A stretch of DNA of 64,000 nt from Streptomyces spororaveus (GCF_016755875.1 NZ_BNED01000005.1:7205501-7269500), one strand, 5' to 3'. Positions 37,265 through 46,540 are shown, counted from the stretch's first letter. The notes: generated by a model from the sequence alone, not told the origin. Made by a program: numbers and translations.

Positions 37265-39538
37265 TCAGTGGCGCGCGCGGGCCGGGGTCCGCGGGGCGGG
37301 CCGGGCCGCGGGACACCTGCGGACGGGCGCCGGGGGCGGCCGGGATGCCGGGGCCGGCTCCCTGGGCCGGATGGGCCGCGGCGCCCACCAGTTCAGGCCG
37401 CCCGCCAGGCGCATGAGCGCCGGTACGAGGACGCCCCGTACGAGCGTGGCGTCGAGGAGGACACCGAGGCCCGCGCCGATCCCGAAGAACTGCAGGAGGG
37501 ACACCTGCGAGGTGCCGAAACTCAGGAGGGTGAAGGCGAGCAGTGCCCCGGCGGTGGTGACGATGCCGCCCGTACGGGCCATGCCCGTCACGATCGAGCG
37601 GGCGTTGTCCTGACCGGCGTCGTGCGCCTCCTTGATGCGGGCGAGGACGAACACCTCGTAGTCCACCGAGAGCCCGAAGACGATGCAGAACAGCAGGACC
37701 GGCATGGTCGTGCTCAGGGGGCCCGGGGTGAAGCCGAGCAGCTGGTGCAGATGGCCCGACTGGAAGACCCACACCATGGCGCCGAGGACGGCCGCGAGAC
37801 TCAGCGCGTTCAGCACGATGGCCTTCAGCGGCAGCAGCAGGCTGCGCGTGAAGCCCAGCAGCAGCGCGAAGGTGGTCACGGTGATCAGCGCGAGCGCCAG
37901 CGGGATCCGCTCGCCCACGGTGGCTTTGGCGTCCACCAGGACCGCGCTCGGTCCGCCGACGAGAACCTCGGTGCCCGCCGGGGCCGGGGTCGCCCGGATG
38001 TCGTGGACGAGCCGCTGGGCGTCGTGCGACTGGGGGTCTACCAGCGGTATCACGGACAGCCGGACCGGCCCGTCGGCGGCGGGCCGGGCGGCGGATCCGG
38101 CCGGGCCGGAGCCCGCTGCCGAGCCCGCTGCCGGCGCCCCGTACCGGAAGGTCCCGTCGGGCCCCGCCACCTGGGCGACCTGCGGGAACGCCGACAGGCG
38201 CCGGGCGTAGCCGGCCCGCTCCTGCGGGGAGGCGCTGCCCGTGCCGACGACCGTCAGCGCGCTGGAGCCCTTCATGTCGAAGCGGTCGCGCACCAGGTCA
38301 CCGGTCTGCCGGCTGGACGCGCTCACCGGCAGCGCCCGGTCGTCGGGGGTGGCGAAATCGGCGTGTGCGAAGGGCGCGGCGAGCAGTACGAGCAGGCCGA
38401 TCACCGGCAGCGCCGCGATCAGCGGGCGGCGTACGACGATCCGTGCCAGGCCTTCCCAGAACCCGGACCGGGAGCCGGACCGGACCTTGCGGCGCCACGG
38501 CACGGCCCAGGCGTTCACCCGCTTCCCGAGCAGCGCGAGCAGGGCGGGCAGCACGGTCACGGCGCTCACCGCCGCGATCGCCACCACGGCGATGCCCGCG
38601 TAGGCGAAGGAGCGCAGGAAGTACGGCGGGAACACCAGCAGGGTGGCGAGCGCGGCGGAGACCGTCGCGGCGCTGAAGGCGATCGTGTGGCCCGCGGTGC
38701 GCACGGTCCGTATCGCGGCGGTGCTCGGGAGGAATCCGGCGGCCAGTTCCTCCCGGAACCGTGAGACGACCAGCAGCCCGTAGTCGATGCCCAGCCCCAG
38801 GCCGAGCGCCGTCGTGAGGTTCAGCGCGAACACGGACACGTCGGTGACGCTGCCGAGAACGCTCAGGACGAGCAGCGTCCCGGCGATGGCGAGGACCCCG
38901 ATCAGCAGGGGCAGAGCCGCGGCGACCACACTGCCGAACACCAGGACCAGCAGGATCAGGGTGCCGGGCAGGACGACGGACTCGGCCCGCTTCAGGTCGG
39001 ACTCCGAGAGGTCCTGGAGCTCGGCGTCGACGAGGGCGCTTCCTCCGACGTGCACCGTCAGGGCCTGCTCCGCGTCGCCCGGGGTGCCGGCCGGGGTGGC
39101 CAGGTCCGCGCGCAGCCGTTCGGCCCGCGCCGCGAGTTCCTCCCCCTCGCCGTCGATGTGCGCGACCAGCATCGCCGCGTGTCCGTCGCGGCTGCGCAGC
39201 TCCGGCGCGCCGCCGGTCCAGTACGAGGTCACGGCGCTCACGTGCGGCTGCGCGGAAAGCCTCGCGGTCAGCTCCGCGCCCGCGCCGCGGACGGCCGGGG
39301 CGTCCACGGAGCCGTTGCCGCTCCGCGCGACGAGGACCAGGTTCGGGGAGGCGCCCTGGCGCTCGGCGGCCACGTGCGCGGCGCGGCTGGACTCGGACCG
39401 CGGATCGTCGTATCCCTGCGTCTTCAGCCGGCCGGTCGCATCCATGCCGAACACGACGGACAGGGAGAGGAACACGAGCGTGCCGACGAGCACGAGTCGG
39501 GGGTAACGGGTCACGAAGGCCCCTGCGCGGCGGAACAT
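37265..39538 (-). CDS. MMPL/RND-family membrane exporter
   Basis: A 757-residue MMPL transporter: an N-terminal membrane helix, a large extracytoplasmic loop (about 30-190), a bundle of five to six segments containing GLGLGIDYGLLVVSRFREEL, a second loop (about 400-545), and a second bundle with FGLSVDYEVFVLARIKEAHD. The two GxDY motifs carry the Asp-Tyr pairs used for proton coupling in this family. It ends in a Pro/Arg-rich cytoplasmic tail of about 40 residues. MMPL proteins export lipids, polyketides and siderophores. ATG at 39538 follows GGAGG. It is 74 nt upstream of the PKS gene on the same strand, so the PKS product is the likely cargo. Confidence 0.9.
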   Translation of the reverse strand: MFRRAGAFVTRYPRLVLVGTLVFLSLSVVFGMDATGRLKTQGYDDPRSESSRAAHVAAERQGASPNLVLVARSGNGSVDAPAVRGAGAELTARLSAQPHVSAVTSYWTGGAPELRSRDGHAAMLVAHIDGEGEELAARAERLRADLATPAGTPGDAEQALTVHVGGSALVDAELQDLSESDLKRAESVVLPGTLILLVLVFGSVVAAALPLLIGVLAIAGTLLVLSVLGSVTDVSVFALNLTTALGLGLGIDYGLLVVSRFREELAAGFLPSTAAIRTVRTAGHTIAFSAATVSAALATLLVFPPYFLRSFAYAGIAVVAIAAVSAVTVLPALLALLGKRVNAWAVPWRRKVRSGSRSGFWEGLARIVVRRPLIAALPVIGLLVLLAAPFAHADFATPDDRALPVSASSRQTGDLVRDRFDMKGSSALTVVGTGSASPQERAGYARRLSAFPQVAQVAGPDGTFRYGAPAAGSAAGSGPAGSAARPAADGPVRLSVIPLVDPQSHDAQRLVHDIRATPAPAGTEVLVGGPSAVLVDAKATVGERIPLALALITVTTFALLLGFTRSLLLPLKAIVLNALSLAAVLGAMVWVFQSGHLHQLLGFTPGPLSTTMPVLLFCIVFGLSVDYEVFVLARIKEAHDAGQDNARSIVTGMARTGGIVTTAGALLAFTLLSFGTSQVSLLQFFGIGAGLGVLLDATLVRGVLVPALMRLAGGLNWWAPRPIRPREPAPASRPPPAPVRRCPAARPAPRTPARARH

Positions 39539-39825
39539 GGATGCCTCCGGTACGGATGGCGATTCGCTCCTGCTTCTCGCGCAGGAAGGTCGTTATCCAC
39601 CGTGCCCGGAGGCCGTACGAGGCCGTAGTCCCGGCCTTTCGTACCTTGACAGGAGCGGACGGGTGGTGTCCCGGGGGCGTCGACACGCAGGGTGACATTG
39701 CGTGCCGCCGGGTCACTCGATGTGGTGGGTCCGTGGTGGGAGTGGCGGCGCCGGGGTGCGTCCCGTGCGTCCGCCGCCGACTATGGGCGGCGTACCACCC
39801 CCACTGCCGTTGTCAGGAGCGAACC

Positions 39826-40101
39826 ATGCTGGAGCGCAAACTGCGCAAGGACCGCACCGAGGTCACCTTCATCCTGCCCGTCGACACCCCGCCGGGACCG
39901 GTCAGCGTGGTGGGCGACTTCAACGACTGGCAGCCCGGTGTCCACACACTGGCCCGCCGCAAGGACGGCAAGCGCGCCGTGACCGTGGAGCTGCCCAGCA
40001 AGAGCACCCATTCCTTCCGGTACCTGGCGGCCGGGGACTACTGGTTCAACGACGAGAGCGCGGGGGACCAGGACGGGCCCAACAGCCGTCTGCACACCTG
40101 A
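39826..40101 (+). CDS. CBM48/AMPK-type glycogen-binding domain protein (isoamylase early-set)
   Basis: A 91-residue single-domain protein. VSVVGDFNDWQPGVHTL and FRYLAAGDYWFND are the marks of the E-set/CBM48 fold of glycogen branching enzymes and the AMPK beta subunit, with the two Trp residues that stack on alpha-glucan. There is no catalytic domain. ATG at 39826 follows AGGAGCGAACC. It is transcribed divergently from the MMPL-PKS operon and sits 300 nt before the siderophore genes; it is unlikely to belong to either. The 287-nt gap upstream of it (39539-39825) shows no clear promoter by eye. Confidence 0.88.
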   Translation: MLERKLRKDRTEVTFILPVDTPPGPVSVVGDFNDWQPGVHTLARRKDGKRAVTVELPSKSTHSFRYLAAGDYWFNDESAGDQDGPNSRLHT

Positions 40102-40179
40102 CGGCCCGGACTGCGAGTGCTCCGGAGCGCGCCCCGGCCATGGGCCGGGGCGCGTTTCGACGGCGTCGGCCAGAGCCGG

Positions 40180-40198
40180 TAAGGTTAGGATTACCTAA
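40180..40198 (+). promoter_or_regulatory. Iron box (DmdR/IdeR operator) upstream of cchC
   Basis: TAAGGTTAGGATTACCTAA matches the Streptomyces iron-box consensus TTAGGTTAGGCTCACCTAA at 16 of 19 positions. A TATTCT hexamer at 40214-40219 could be the -10, placing the box over the -35 region. Iron-loaded DmdR would repress the import genes. The rest of the 302-nt gap (40102-40403) holds a second, weaker box and no gene. Confidence 0.85.
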
Positions 40199-40283
40199 TC
40201 GTTCAACAGTGCATATTCTGGGGCGAGTTGGTGGACTGTCACTCCCGCCTGCCCGTTTTGTCTATCGACAGCGTGCCATGGAA

Positions 40284-40302
40284 TCAGCTTAGCTTTGCCT
40301 AA
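40284..40302 (+). promoter_or_regulatory. Second, weaker iron box upstream of cchC
   Basis: TCAGCTTAGCTTTGCCTAA matches the iron-box consensus at 13 of 19 positions, 101 nt before the cchC start. Two boxes would allow cooperative repression, or one may mark a second promoter. Confidence 0.55.
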
Positions 40303-40403
40303 GTTCCGGTCGCGGCTGCGTCGGCGTGTCGACCCGTCCGGCCGGTGGCGAGCGCCACCGGCCATGCCTCCCCTGGTGGATCGAAGGGATGACGTAGAGC
40401 GAC

Positions 40404-41459
40404 ATGGGCACGATTGCGGTGGAACGCCCCGTGCTCGGGGGCGTGACGGAGGCCCGGCGGCGGGTCGCGGGCTCGGTCGCCCTGGTGCTGGTCCTCCTGG
40501 CCGCGGTGGTGGTGTCGCTGGCCGTCGGCGCCCGGGCGCTGACCCCCGCCGAGGTGTGGCGCGGGTTGTCGGCGGCGCCGGACCCCGACCAGCGGCTCAC
40601 GGAGATACGGCTCATCGTGCGGACGGTACGGGTGCCGCGCACGGTGCTCGCCGTGGTGGCGGGCGTGGCCCTGGGGGTCGGCGGGGCGCTGATTCAGGGG
40701 TACACGCGCAATCCGATCGCCGACACGGGCCTGCTGGGCGTGAACTCCGGTGCCTCGTTCGCCGTGGTGCTGGTGATCGCCCTGTTCGGGTTCGCCGACC
40801 CGTTCCAGTACGTCTGGTTCGCCTTCCTGGGTGCCGCGGTCGCCGGCGTCGTCGTCTTCGGACTCGCGAGCATCGGCCGGGGGGCCGGCAACCCGCTGAC
40901 CCTCGCCCTGGCCGGACAAGGGGTCACGGTGTTCCTCGCCGCGACGACCACGGCGGTCGCCCTGTCGGACAAGGCCTCGCTGAACGCCCTGCGCTTCTGG
41001 AACGCGGGCTCCGTGGCCGGTGTCGGGTTCGACGTCATCGGGCCGGTGATCGCGTTCATCGCCGTCGGCCTGGTGCTCGCGCTGATCGCGCTGCCCGCCC
41101 TCAACCTGCTCAACCTCGGCGACGACGTCGCGCGGGGGCTGGGGGTGAACATCGTGCTGAGCCGGACCGTCGGCATCGCCGCCGTCACCCTGCTCGCGGG
41201 AGCCGCGACGGCGGCATGCGGCCCCATCGCCTTCCTCGGTCTGATGGTGGCCCACACGGCCCGGTACCTGACCGGGCCGGACTACCGCTGGCTGGTGCCG
41301 TACGCGGGCCTGCTCGGCGCCATCGTCCTGCTGGTCTGCGACATCGCGGGACGCCTCCTGGTGCGGCCGGGGGAGCTGGACGCGGGTGTCGTCGTGGCCC
41401 TCCTCGGGGCCCCGTTCTTCGCGGCCCTGGTGTGGCGCGGAAAGTTCAGGAGCGCATGA
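40404..41459 (+). CDS. cchC: Ferric-siderophore ABC transporter permease (FecCD family), CchC-type
   Basis: A 351-residue BtuC/FecCD permease with about ten membrane segments. Family marks: LIVRTVRVPRTVLAVVAGVA, LIQGYTRNPIADTGLLGVNS, the coupling-helix region LNLGDDVARGLGVN and CGPIAFLGLMVAHTAR. It forms a heterodimeric channel with the next gene for uptake of ferri-coelichelin. In S. coelicolor cchC follows cchA and cchB; here it is the first gene after the iron boxes. The 3' end overlaps cchD by ATGA. Confidence 0.92.
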   Translation: MGTIAVERPVLGGVTEARRRVAGSVALVLVLLAAVVVSLAVGARALTPAEVWRGLSAAPDPDQRLTEIRLIVRTVRVPRTVLAVVAGVALGVGGALIQGYTRNPIADTGLLGVNSGASFAVVLVIALFGFADPFQYVWFAFLGAAVAGVVVFGLASIGRGAGNPLTLALAGQGVTVFLAATTTAVALSDKASLNALRFWNAGSVAGVGFDVIGPVIAFIAVGLVLALIALPALNLLNLGDDVARGLGVNIVLSRTVGIAAVTLLAGAATAACGPIAFLGLMVAHTARYLTGPDYRWLVPYAGLLGAIVLLVCDIAGRLLVRPGELDAGVVVALLGAPFFAALVWRGKFRSA

Positions 41460-42517
41460 CCGGGACCGAGGTCAAGGCACCGGTGACGCCGGGCGTGCGG
41501 CTCGGCCCCGTCTCGTTCGTCTGGCGGCCGTGGGTCGTCTGCGTCACGCTGCTGCTGGCGGCGGCGACCTTCCTCGTCTTCTGCGTGTCCATCGGCGTCG
41601 GGGACTTCCCCATCGGCCTGTCCCGGGTGATGGCCACGGTCGTGGGCGGGGGCGAGCAGGTCGACCAATTCGTGATCATGGACCTGCGGATGCCGCGCGC
41701 CCTGGCCGGGCTCGTCGTGGGCGTCGCGCTCGGCGTCTCCGGCGCGATCACCCAGTCGATCGCGCGCAATCCGCTGGCCAGCCCGGACATTCTGGGGATC
41801 ACCGGGGGTGCCGGCGCGGTCGCCGTGTTCCTGGTGACGGTGTCGGGCGGGACCGCCGCGGCGGTCGTCGACTCCGTGGGTCTGTCCGGGGCGGCGCTCG
41901 CGGGCGGCCTCGGCACGGGACTCCTCGTGTACTTCCTGGCGTGGCGGCGCGGGATCGACGGCTTCCGGCTCATCCTCATCGGCATCTCGGTGAGCGCGGT
42001 GATGGAGGCGGTGACGACCTGGCTGCTGGTCACGGCCGACATCAGGGACGTGGCCCGGGCCCAGGCCTGGCTGGTCGGCTCGCTGGACAACCGGTCGTGG
42101 GACGACGTGGGCGTGGCCCTGTGGTGCACCCTCGTCCTGATGGCCGTCGTGACGGTGGTGGCGTTCCAGTTCAAGCCGCTGCACCTCGGCGACGACGTGG
42201 CCGCGGGCCTCGGCGTCCGGTACACGAGGGTGCGCGCGGTGCTGCTGCTGTGCGCGGTGCTGCTGGCCGGCGTGGCGGTGAGCGCGGCCGGCCCCGTCCC
42301 GTTCGTCGCGCTGGTGGCGCCCCAGGTGGCGATGCGGCTGGCGAAGTGCCCGACACCGCCGATGGCGGCCTCCGGGGCGGTCGGGGCCCTGCTGCTGATC
42401 GGCGCGGACCTGGTCGCCCGTACGGCGCTGCCGATCACCCTCCCGGTCGGTGTGGTGACCGCCGTGATCGGCGGCCCCTTCCTCATCCACCTGCTGGTGC
42501 GGGCCAACCTCCGATAG
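41456..42517 (+). CDS. cchD: Ferric-siderophore ABC transporter permease (FecCD family), CchD-type
   Basis: A 353-residue permease, second half of the import channel: DLRMPRALAGLVVGVALGVS, ITQSIARNPLASPDILGITG, LHLGDDVAAGLGVRY coupling helix, GPVPFVALVAPQVAMRL. The ATG overlaps the cchC stop, giving strict coupling for a 1:1 pair. It has more sequence before its first membrane helix than cchC, which is usual for the second partner. Confidence 0.92.
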   Translation: MTGTEVKAPVTPGVRLGPVSFVWRPWVVCVTLLLAAATFLVFCVSIGVGDFPIGLSRVMATVVGGGEQVDQFVIMDLRMPRALAGLVVGVALGVSGAITQSIARNPLASPDILGITGGAGAVAVFLVTVSGGTAAAVVDSVGLSGAALAGGLGTGLLVYFLAWRRGIDGFRLILIGISVSAVMEAVTTWLLVTADIRDVARAQAWLVGSLDNRSWDDVGVALWCTLVLMAVVTVVAFQFKPLHLGDDVAAGLGVRYTRVRAVLLLCAVLLAGVAVSAAGPVPFVALVAPQVAMRLAKCPTPPMAASGAVGALLLIGADLVARTALPITLPVGVVTAVIGGPFLIHLLVRANLR

Positions 42518-42534
42518 CCGGCACCCCTGTCCTT

Positions 42535-42578
42535 TCGGACCCTCGGACCCTCGGACCTCGGACCTCGGACCTCAGACC
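42535..42578 (+). repeat. Short tandem repeat TCGGACC(C), six units, between cchD and cchE
   Basis: TCGGACCC occurs twice, then TCGGACC three times, then TCAGACC, all head to tail in the 98-nt gap. It lies where translation of cchE must restart and could be a slippage tract; no function is known. Confidence 0.8.
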
Positions 42579-42615
42579 GTCAGACCCTTCAGACATGCCT
42601 ACTTCAGGGGGAGTT

Positions 42616-43455
42616 GTGGCCGTATCGCACATCGCCGGGACCCAGTCCGACGGGGACGGGGCCGCACGGCTGGCGGCCAGAGGGGTCACCGTCGGCTACG
42701 GCGGCCGGGTCGTCATCGACGATCTCCACGTGTCGATCCCGCCGCGGGTGATCACCACCATCATCGGCTCCAACGGATGCGGGAAGTCGACGCTGTTGCG
42801 GACCCTGTCCCGGCTGCTCAAGCCGACCAGCGGATCGGTCGTGCTCGACGGCGAGGACATCGGCCGGCTCAGGACCCGGGACGTGGCCAGGAAGCTCGGC
42901 CTGCTGCCTCAGGCCCCGGTGGCACCGGAGGGGCTCACGGTGGCCGACCTCGTCGCCAGGGGCCGCCATCCGCACCAGAGCTGGCTGCGGCAGTGGTCCT
43001 CCGACGACGCCGACGTCGTGGCGCGGGCCCTGGCCATGACGGGGGTGTCCGACCTGGCCGACCGCCCGGTCGACGCGCTGTCCGGCGGGCAGCGGCAGCG
43101 GGTCTGGATCTCGATGACGCTCGCTCAGGGCACCGACCTGCTGCTGCTGGACGAGCCGACCACCTACCTGGACCTGGCGCACGCGATCGACGTGCTCGAC
43201 CTCGTGGACGACCTGCACGAGTCGGGATGCACCGTCGTCCTGGTGCTGCACGACCTCAATCTGGCGACGCGTTACAGCGACAACCTCATCGTGATGAAGG
43301 CCGGTTCGATCCTCGCGCAGGGGCACCCCCGTGACGTGATCACCGCCGAGCTGTTGTACGAGGCGTTCGGGCTGCGCGCCAAGGTGATCGACGACCCGGT
43401 GGGGGACCGGCCCCTCATCGTGCCCATCGGACGAGCCCACGTGCGCACCCCGTAG
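42616..43455 (+). CDS. cchE: Ferric-siderophore ABC transporter ATPase, CchE-type
   Basis: A 279-residue FepC/FhuC-like ATPase: Walker A IGSNGCGKSTLLRTL, Q-loop LGLLPQAP, signature [17 protein letters not shown], Walker B LLLLDEPTTYLD, H-loop VLHDLN. GTG at 42616 is chosen because GGGGGAG lies just upstream; the in-frame ATG at 42595 has no site and falls in the repeat-rich gap. It powers the CchC/CchD channel. The following 113-nt gap carries an iron box. Confidence 0.93.
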   Translation: MAVSHIAGTQSDGDGAARLAARGVTVGYGGRVVIDDLHVSIPPRVITTIIGSNGCGKSTLLRTLSRLLKPTSGSVVLDGEDIGRLRTRDVARKLGLLPQAPVAPEGLTVADLVARGRHPHQSWLRQWSSDDADVVARALAMTGVSDLADRPVDALSGGQRQRVWISMTLAQGTDLLLLDEPTTYLDLAHAIDVLDLVDDLHESGCTVVLVLHDLNLATRYSDNLIVMKAGSILAQGHPRDVITAELLYEAFGLRAKVIDDPVGDRPLIVPIGRAHVRTP

Positions 43456-43478
43456 ATCAAACAAAGTTACGCCGCAAG

Positions 43479-43497
43479 TAAGGCTAGGCTAGCCTCA
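43479..43497 (+). promoter_or_regulatory. Iron box and promoter upstream of cchF
   Basis: TAAGGCTAGGCTAGCCTCA matches the iron-box consensus at 13 of 19 positions and is the core of a longer near-palindrome, AAGTAAGGCTAGG...CCTCACTT (43476-43500). A good -10, TAGGGT, lies at 43509-43514, so the box overlaps the -35. It gives cchF-G-H-I their own iron-regulated promoter. Confidence 0.8.
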
Positions 43498-43568
43498 CTT
43501 GCTCGCGGTAGGGTTTGGCTGCCCTCGGGCGGGACTGCAATGGACGGCACGAAAGCAAGGGATTTCGG

Positions 43569-44630
43569 ATGCTTTTCCACCGGTCTACACGTATGAAGCC
43601 GTGGCAGCGGTTGGCCGCGGCAGTGTCCGCCGCGACGCTCGGCGTCGGCCTCCTGGCCGGATGCGGTTCCGACTCGGCGGACCAGGCCGCCAAGAAGAGC
43701 GACGACGCCCCGGCCGCCGGGGGCACCTTCCCGGTCACCGTGGAGCACGCCTTCGGCTCCACGAAGGTCGAGAAGGCCCCCAAGCGGGTCGTCTCGGTCG
43801 GCTACACCGACGACCAGGCCGTCCTGGCGCTGGGCATCAAGCCGGTCGGGATGGTCGACCAGTACCCCAACCCTCCGGGCACCTCCCCCGACGTCAACAC
43901 CCAGTGGCCCTGGGTCAAGGAGCAGTGGGGCGACACCCGCCCCGAGGTCGTCATGAACAACGGTGACGCCGGCCCGAACTACGAGAAGATCGCGGCCCTG
44001 CGGCCGGACCTGATCATCGCGGTGTACTCCGAGATCGACCGGGCGGGCTACGAGAAGCTCTCCAAGATCGCCCCCACGGTGGGCCGCACCAAGTCCGAGA
44101 AGGAGCCGTTCAGCGCCCCCTGGCAGGACAACGCCGTCCACATCGCCAAGGCACTCGGCCAGGAGGCCAAGGGCACCGAGCTGGTCAAGGGCATCCAGGA
44201 CAAGCTCGACGCGGCCAGGAAGGCACACCCCGAGTTCGCGAACCAGACCGCCGTCGCCCTGTCCTGGTACAAGGACTCGGCCGCACCCTTCACCACCACC
44301 GACGTACGGGGCCGGCTGGTGACGGGCATCGGCTACAAGGGCCAGACCGAGATCGACAAGATCGCGGACGGCAAGTTCTACACCGTCCTCTCCCCGGAGC
44401 GCATGGACCTGATCGACGTCGACCGCATCTTCGTCGTCGCCGACGCGGCCGACCAGGAAGCGCTGAAGAAGTTCCAGCTGTTCACCAACCTCAACGCGGT
44501 CAAGAACGGCAAGGTGTCCTACCTCCTGGACAGCGAGGGACCGGCGGCCGGCGCGGCCATGTCCCAGGGCACGCTGCTGTCCCTGCCGTACGCGATCGAC
44601 GAGCTCGTCAAGTCGGCCGGCCAGGTGTGA
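43569..44630 (+). CDS. cchF: Ferric-siderophore-binding lipoprotein, CchF-type
   Basis: A 353-residue substrate-binding protein of the FepB/FhuD class. The signal peptide ends in a lipobox LLAGCGSDS, so the mature protein is anchored by Cys near residue 34. The cluster A signature is seen in VTVEHAFGSTKVEKAPKRVV and VSVGYTDDQAVLALGIKPVG, then PDLIIAVYSEID. It captures ferri-coelichelin and delivers it to CchC/D. ATG at 43569 follows AAGGGA; an open frame 18 codons longer has no site. The 3' end overlaps cchG by 4 nt. Confidence 0.93.
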   Translation: MLFHRSTRMKPWQRLAAAVSAATLGVGLLAGCGSDSADQAAKKSDDAPAAGGTFPVTVEHAFGSTKVEKAPKRVVSVGYTDDQAVLALGIKPVGMVDQYPNPPGTSPDVNTQWPWVKEQWGDTRPEVVMNNGDAGPNYEKIAALRPDLIIAVYSEIDRAGYEKLSKIAPTVGRTKSEKEPFSAPWQDNAVHIAKALGQEAKGTELVKGIQDKLDAARKAHPEFANQTAVALSWYKDSAAPFTTTDVRGRLVTGIGYKGQTEIDKIADGKFYTVLSPERMDLIDVDRIFVVADAADQEALKKFQLFTNLNAVKNGKVSYLLDSEGPAAGAAMSQGTLLSLPYAIDELVKSAGQV

Positions 44631-46420
44631 GCACCACCGCCGCGCGCGTCGCCCCGTCGGCCCTGCGCACGACGACCGGACGCGAGGCCGCCCGCTGGGT
44701 CGCGGCGCACTGCCGCGAGGTGCCGTGGCTGACCTTCGCCACCGTGTTCACCACGGTGGCGGGGGCGGCCCTCCAGGTGCTCCCGCTGCTCCTGCTCGGC
44801 CGGGTCGTCGACGGGGTGGTCGCGGGCGGACCGCGCTCGGTCCTGGTCACGACCGGGGTGCTGATGGTGGCCGCCGCGCTGCTCGGCGCGGCGGCCACCG
44901 CCCTGTCGACCTACCTCATCGGGCGTCTGGGCGCGGACCTGCTCGCCCGGCTGCGCGAAGGCGCCGTCCGGGCGGTGCTCGGCCTGCCGAGCGCCCGGAT
45001 CGAGCAGGTCGGCAGGGGCGACGTGCTCTCCCGGGTCGGCGACGACGTGGCCGTCCTGTCCAAGGGCATCAGGACGGCCGTCCCCACCGTGTTCTCGGCG
45101 GGCGTGCTGGTCGTCATCGCCACCATCGGCATGTTCGGCCTGGACTGGCGCCTCGGCCTGGCCGGTGCCTGCGCGCTGCCCGCGTACGGGCTGGCCCTGC
45201 ACTGGTACCTGCCCCGTTCCGCCCCACTCTACCGGAGGCAGCGGGCCGCCCAGGCCGACCGTGCGCAGGCCCTGATCAGCGGACTCAACGGGATCGACAC
45301 GGTCCGCGCGTACCGCCTCGAAGGGGCCGTCCGCGAGAAGGTCACCCACGAATCGTGGCGGGTACGCGACCTCGGCATCGAGGTGTTCCGGCTCTTCGGC
45401 CGCTTCGTCGGCAGGGAGAACCGTGCCGAGTTCATCGGCCTGACCCTGATCATCGTGGTGGGGTACGCCCTGCTGGAGGCCGACGCCGCCAGTCTCGGCG
45501 AGGTCTCCGCGGCCCCGCTGCTCTTCCACCGCCTCTTCACCCCGCTGGGTTCCATCATGTTCACCTTCGACGAGGCGCAGAAGTCGGGCGCGAGCCTGAC
45601 CCGCCTGGTCGGCGTGCTGGAGGAGGACGCGGAGGACCGGCTGGTGGGCGCCCTGGCCGTGGCGGGCGCCGGGAACGGGCCGCGCCCGGTGGCCGTCGAG
45701 GTGGCGGGGCTGACGTTCCGCTACCCCGACTCCGAGGAGCCGGTCGTCCGGGACGTCGACCTGACGATCCCGGCCGGGACCTCACTCGCCCTGGTCGGGG
45801 CGACGGGCGCGGGCAAGTCCACCCTGGCCGCGCTGATCGCGGGTATCGGCACCCCGCAGTCCGGGTCGGTGCGCATCGGGTCCACCGACCTCGCCGGACT
45901 CGACGAGGCCGGGGCGCGGGCCCTGGTGAGCATCCTGACGCAGGAGACCCACGTCTTCTCCGGTCCGCTCGCCGAGGACCTGCGCCTCGCCGCACCCGAG
46001 GCGACCGACGCCGAGCTGCGGGAGGCCCTGCGCACCGTCGGCGCCGGCGGATGGGCCGACGCGCTGCCCGACGGGCTGGACACCCCGGTCGGCGAGGGCG
46101 GCGAGCGCCTCGACGTCACCAAGGTCGCCCACATCGCCCTGGCCCGGCTGGTGCTGGGCCGCACCCCCGTCGTGGTGCTCGACGAATCCACGGCGGAGGC
46201 GGGCAGCGAGGGAGCGGCCGAGCTGGAGCGGGCGGTACGGGTCGCGTGCGCGGGCCGGACCACCCTGTTCGTGGCGCACCGGCTGACCCAGGCGATGGCG
46301 GCGGACCGGATCGCCGTACTGGACGCGGGACGCGTCGTGGAGCAGGGGACGCACGAGGAGCTGGTGGCCCTGGGCGGCGGCTACGCACGGCTGTGGCGGG
46401 CCTGGCGGGAAGGCAGCTAG
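44627..46420 (+). CDS. cchG: ABC exporter half-transporter, CchG-type, with degenerate signature motif
   Basis: A 597-residue ABC exporter: six membrane segments (about 35-300), then an ATPase. Walker A is intact (GATGAGKST, about 390), the Q-loop Gln is present (LTQETHVF), Walker B has the catalytic Glu (VVVLDESTA) and the H-loop is VAHRL. The signature is destroyed: where [13 protein letters not shown] is expected the sequence reads LDVTKVAHIALAR (about 496). It probably works as a heterodimer with CchI, whose defects are complementary, to export the siderophore. GTG at 44627 overlaps cchF by 4 nt. Confidence 0.9.
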   Translation: MSTTAARVAPSALRTTTGREAARWVAAHCREVPWLTFATVFTTVAGAALQVLPLLLLGRVVDGVVAGGPRSVLVTTGVLMVAAALLGAAATALSTYLIGRLGADLLARLREGAVRAVLGLPSARIEQVGRGDVLSRVGDDVAVLSKGIRTAVPTVFSAGVLVVIATIGMFGLDWRLGLAGACALPAYGLALHWYLPRSAPLYRRQRAAQADRAQALISGLNGIDTVRAYRLEGAVREKVTHESWRVRDLGIEVFRLFGRFVGRENRAEFIGLTLIIVVGYALLEADAASLGEVSAAPLLFHRLFTPLGSIMFTFDEAQKSGASLTRLVGVLEEDAEDRLVGALAVAGAGNGPRPVAVEVAGLTFRYPDSEEPVVRDVDLTIPAGTSLALVGATGAGKSTLAALIAGIGTPQSGSVRIGSTDLAGLDEAGARALVSILTQETHVFSGPLAEDLRLAAPEATDAELREALRTVGAGGWADALPDGLDTPVGEGGERLDVTKVAHIALARLVLGRTPVVVLDESTAEAGSEGAAELERAVRVACAGRTTLFVAHRLTQAMAADRIAVLDAGRVVEQGTHEELVALGGGYARLWRAWREGS

Positions 46421-46540
46421 GCCGTGTCCGGGACCTTTTTCGGTTGGGTCAACACATCGATCTGGAAGGGATGCTGAGCCTTCGATGACGGAATCGACCG
46501 CTCGTCTCGTGCTGCTTTCGCCCGCGCCCGCCTGGCCGAC

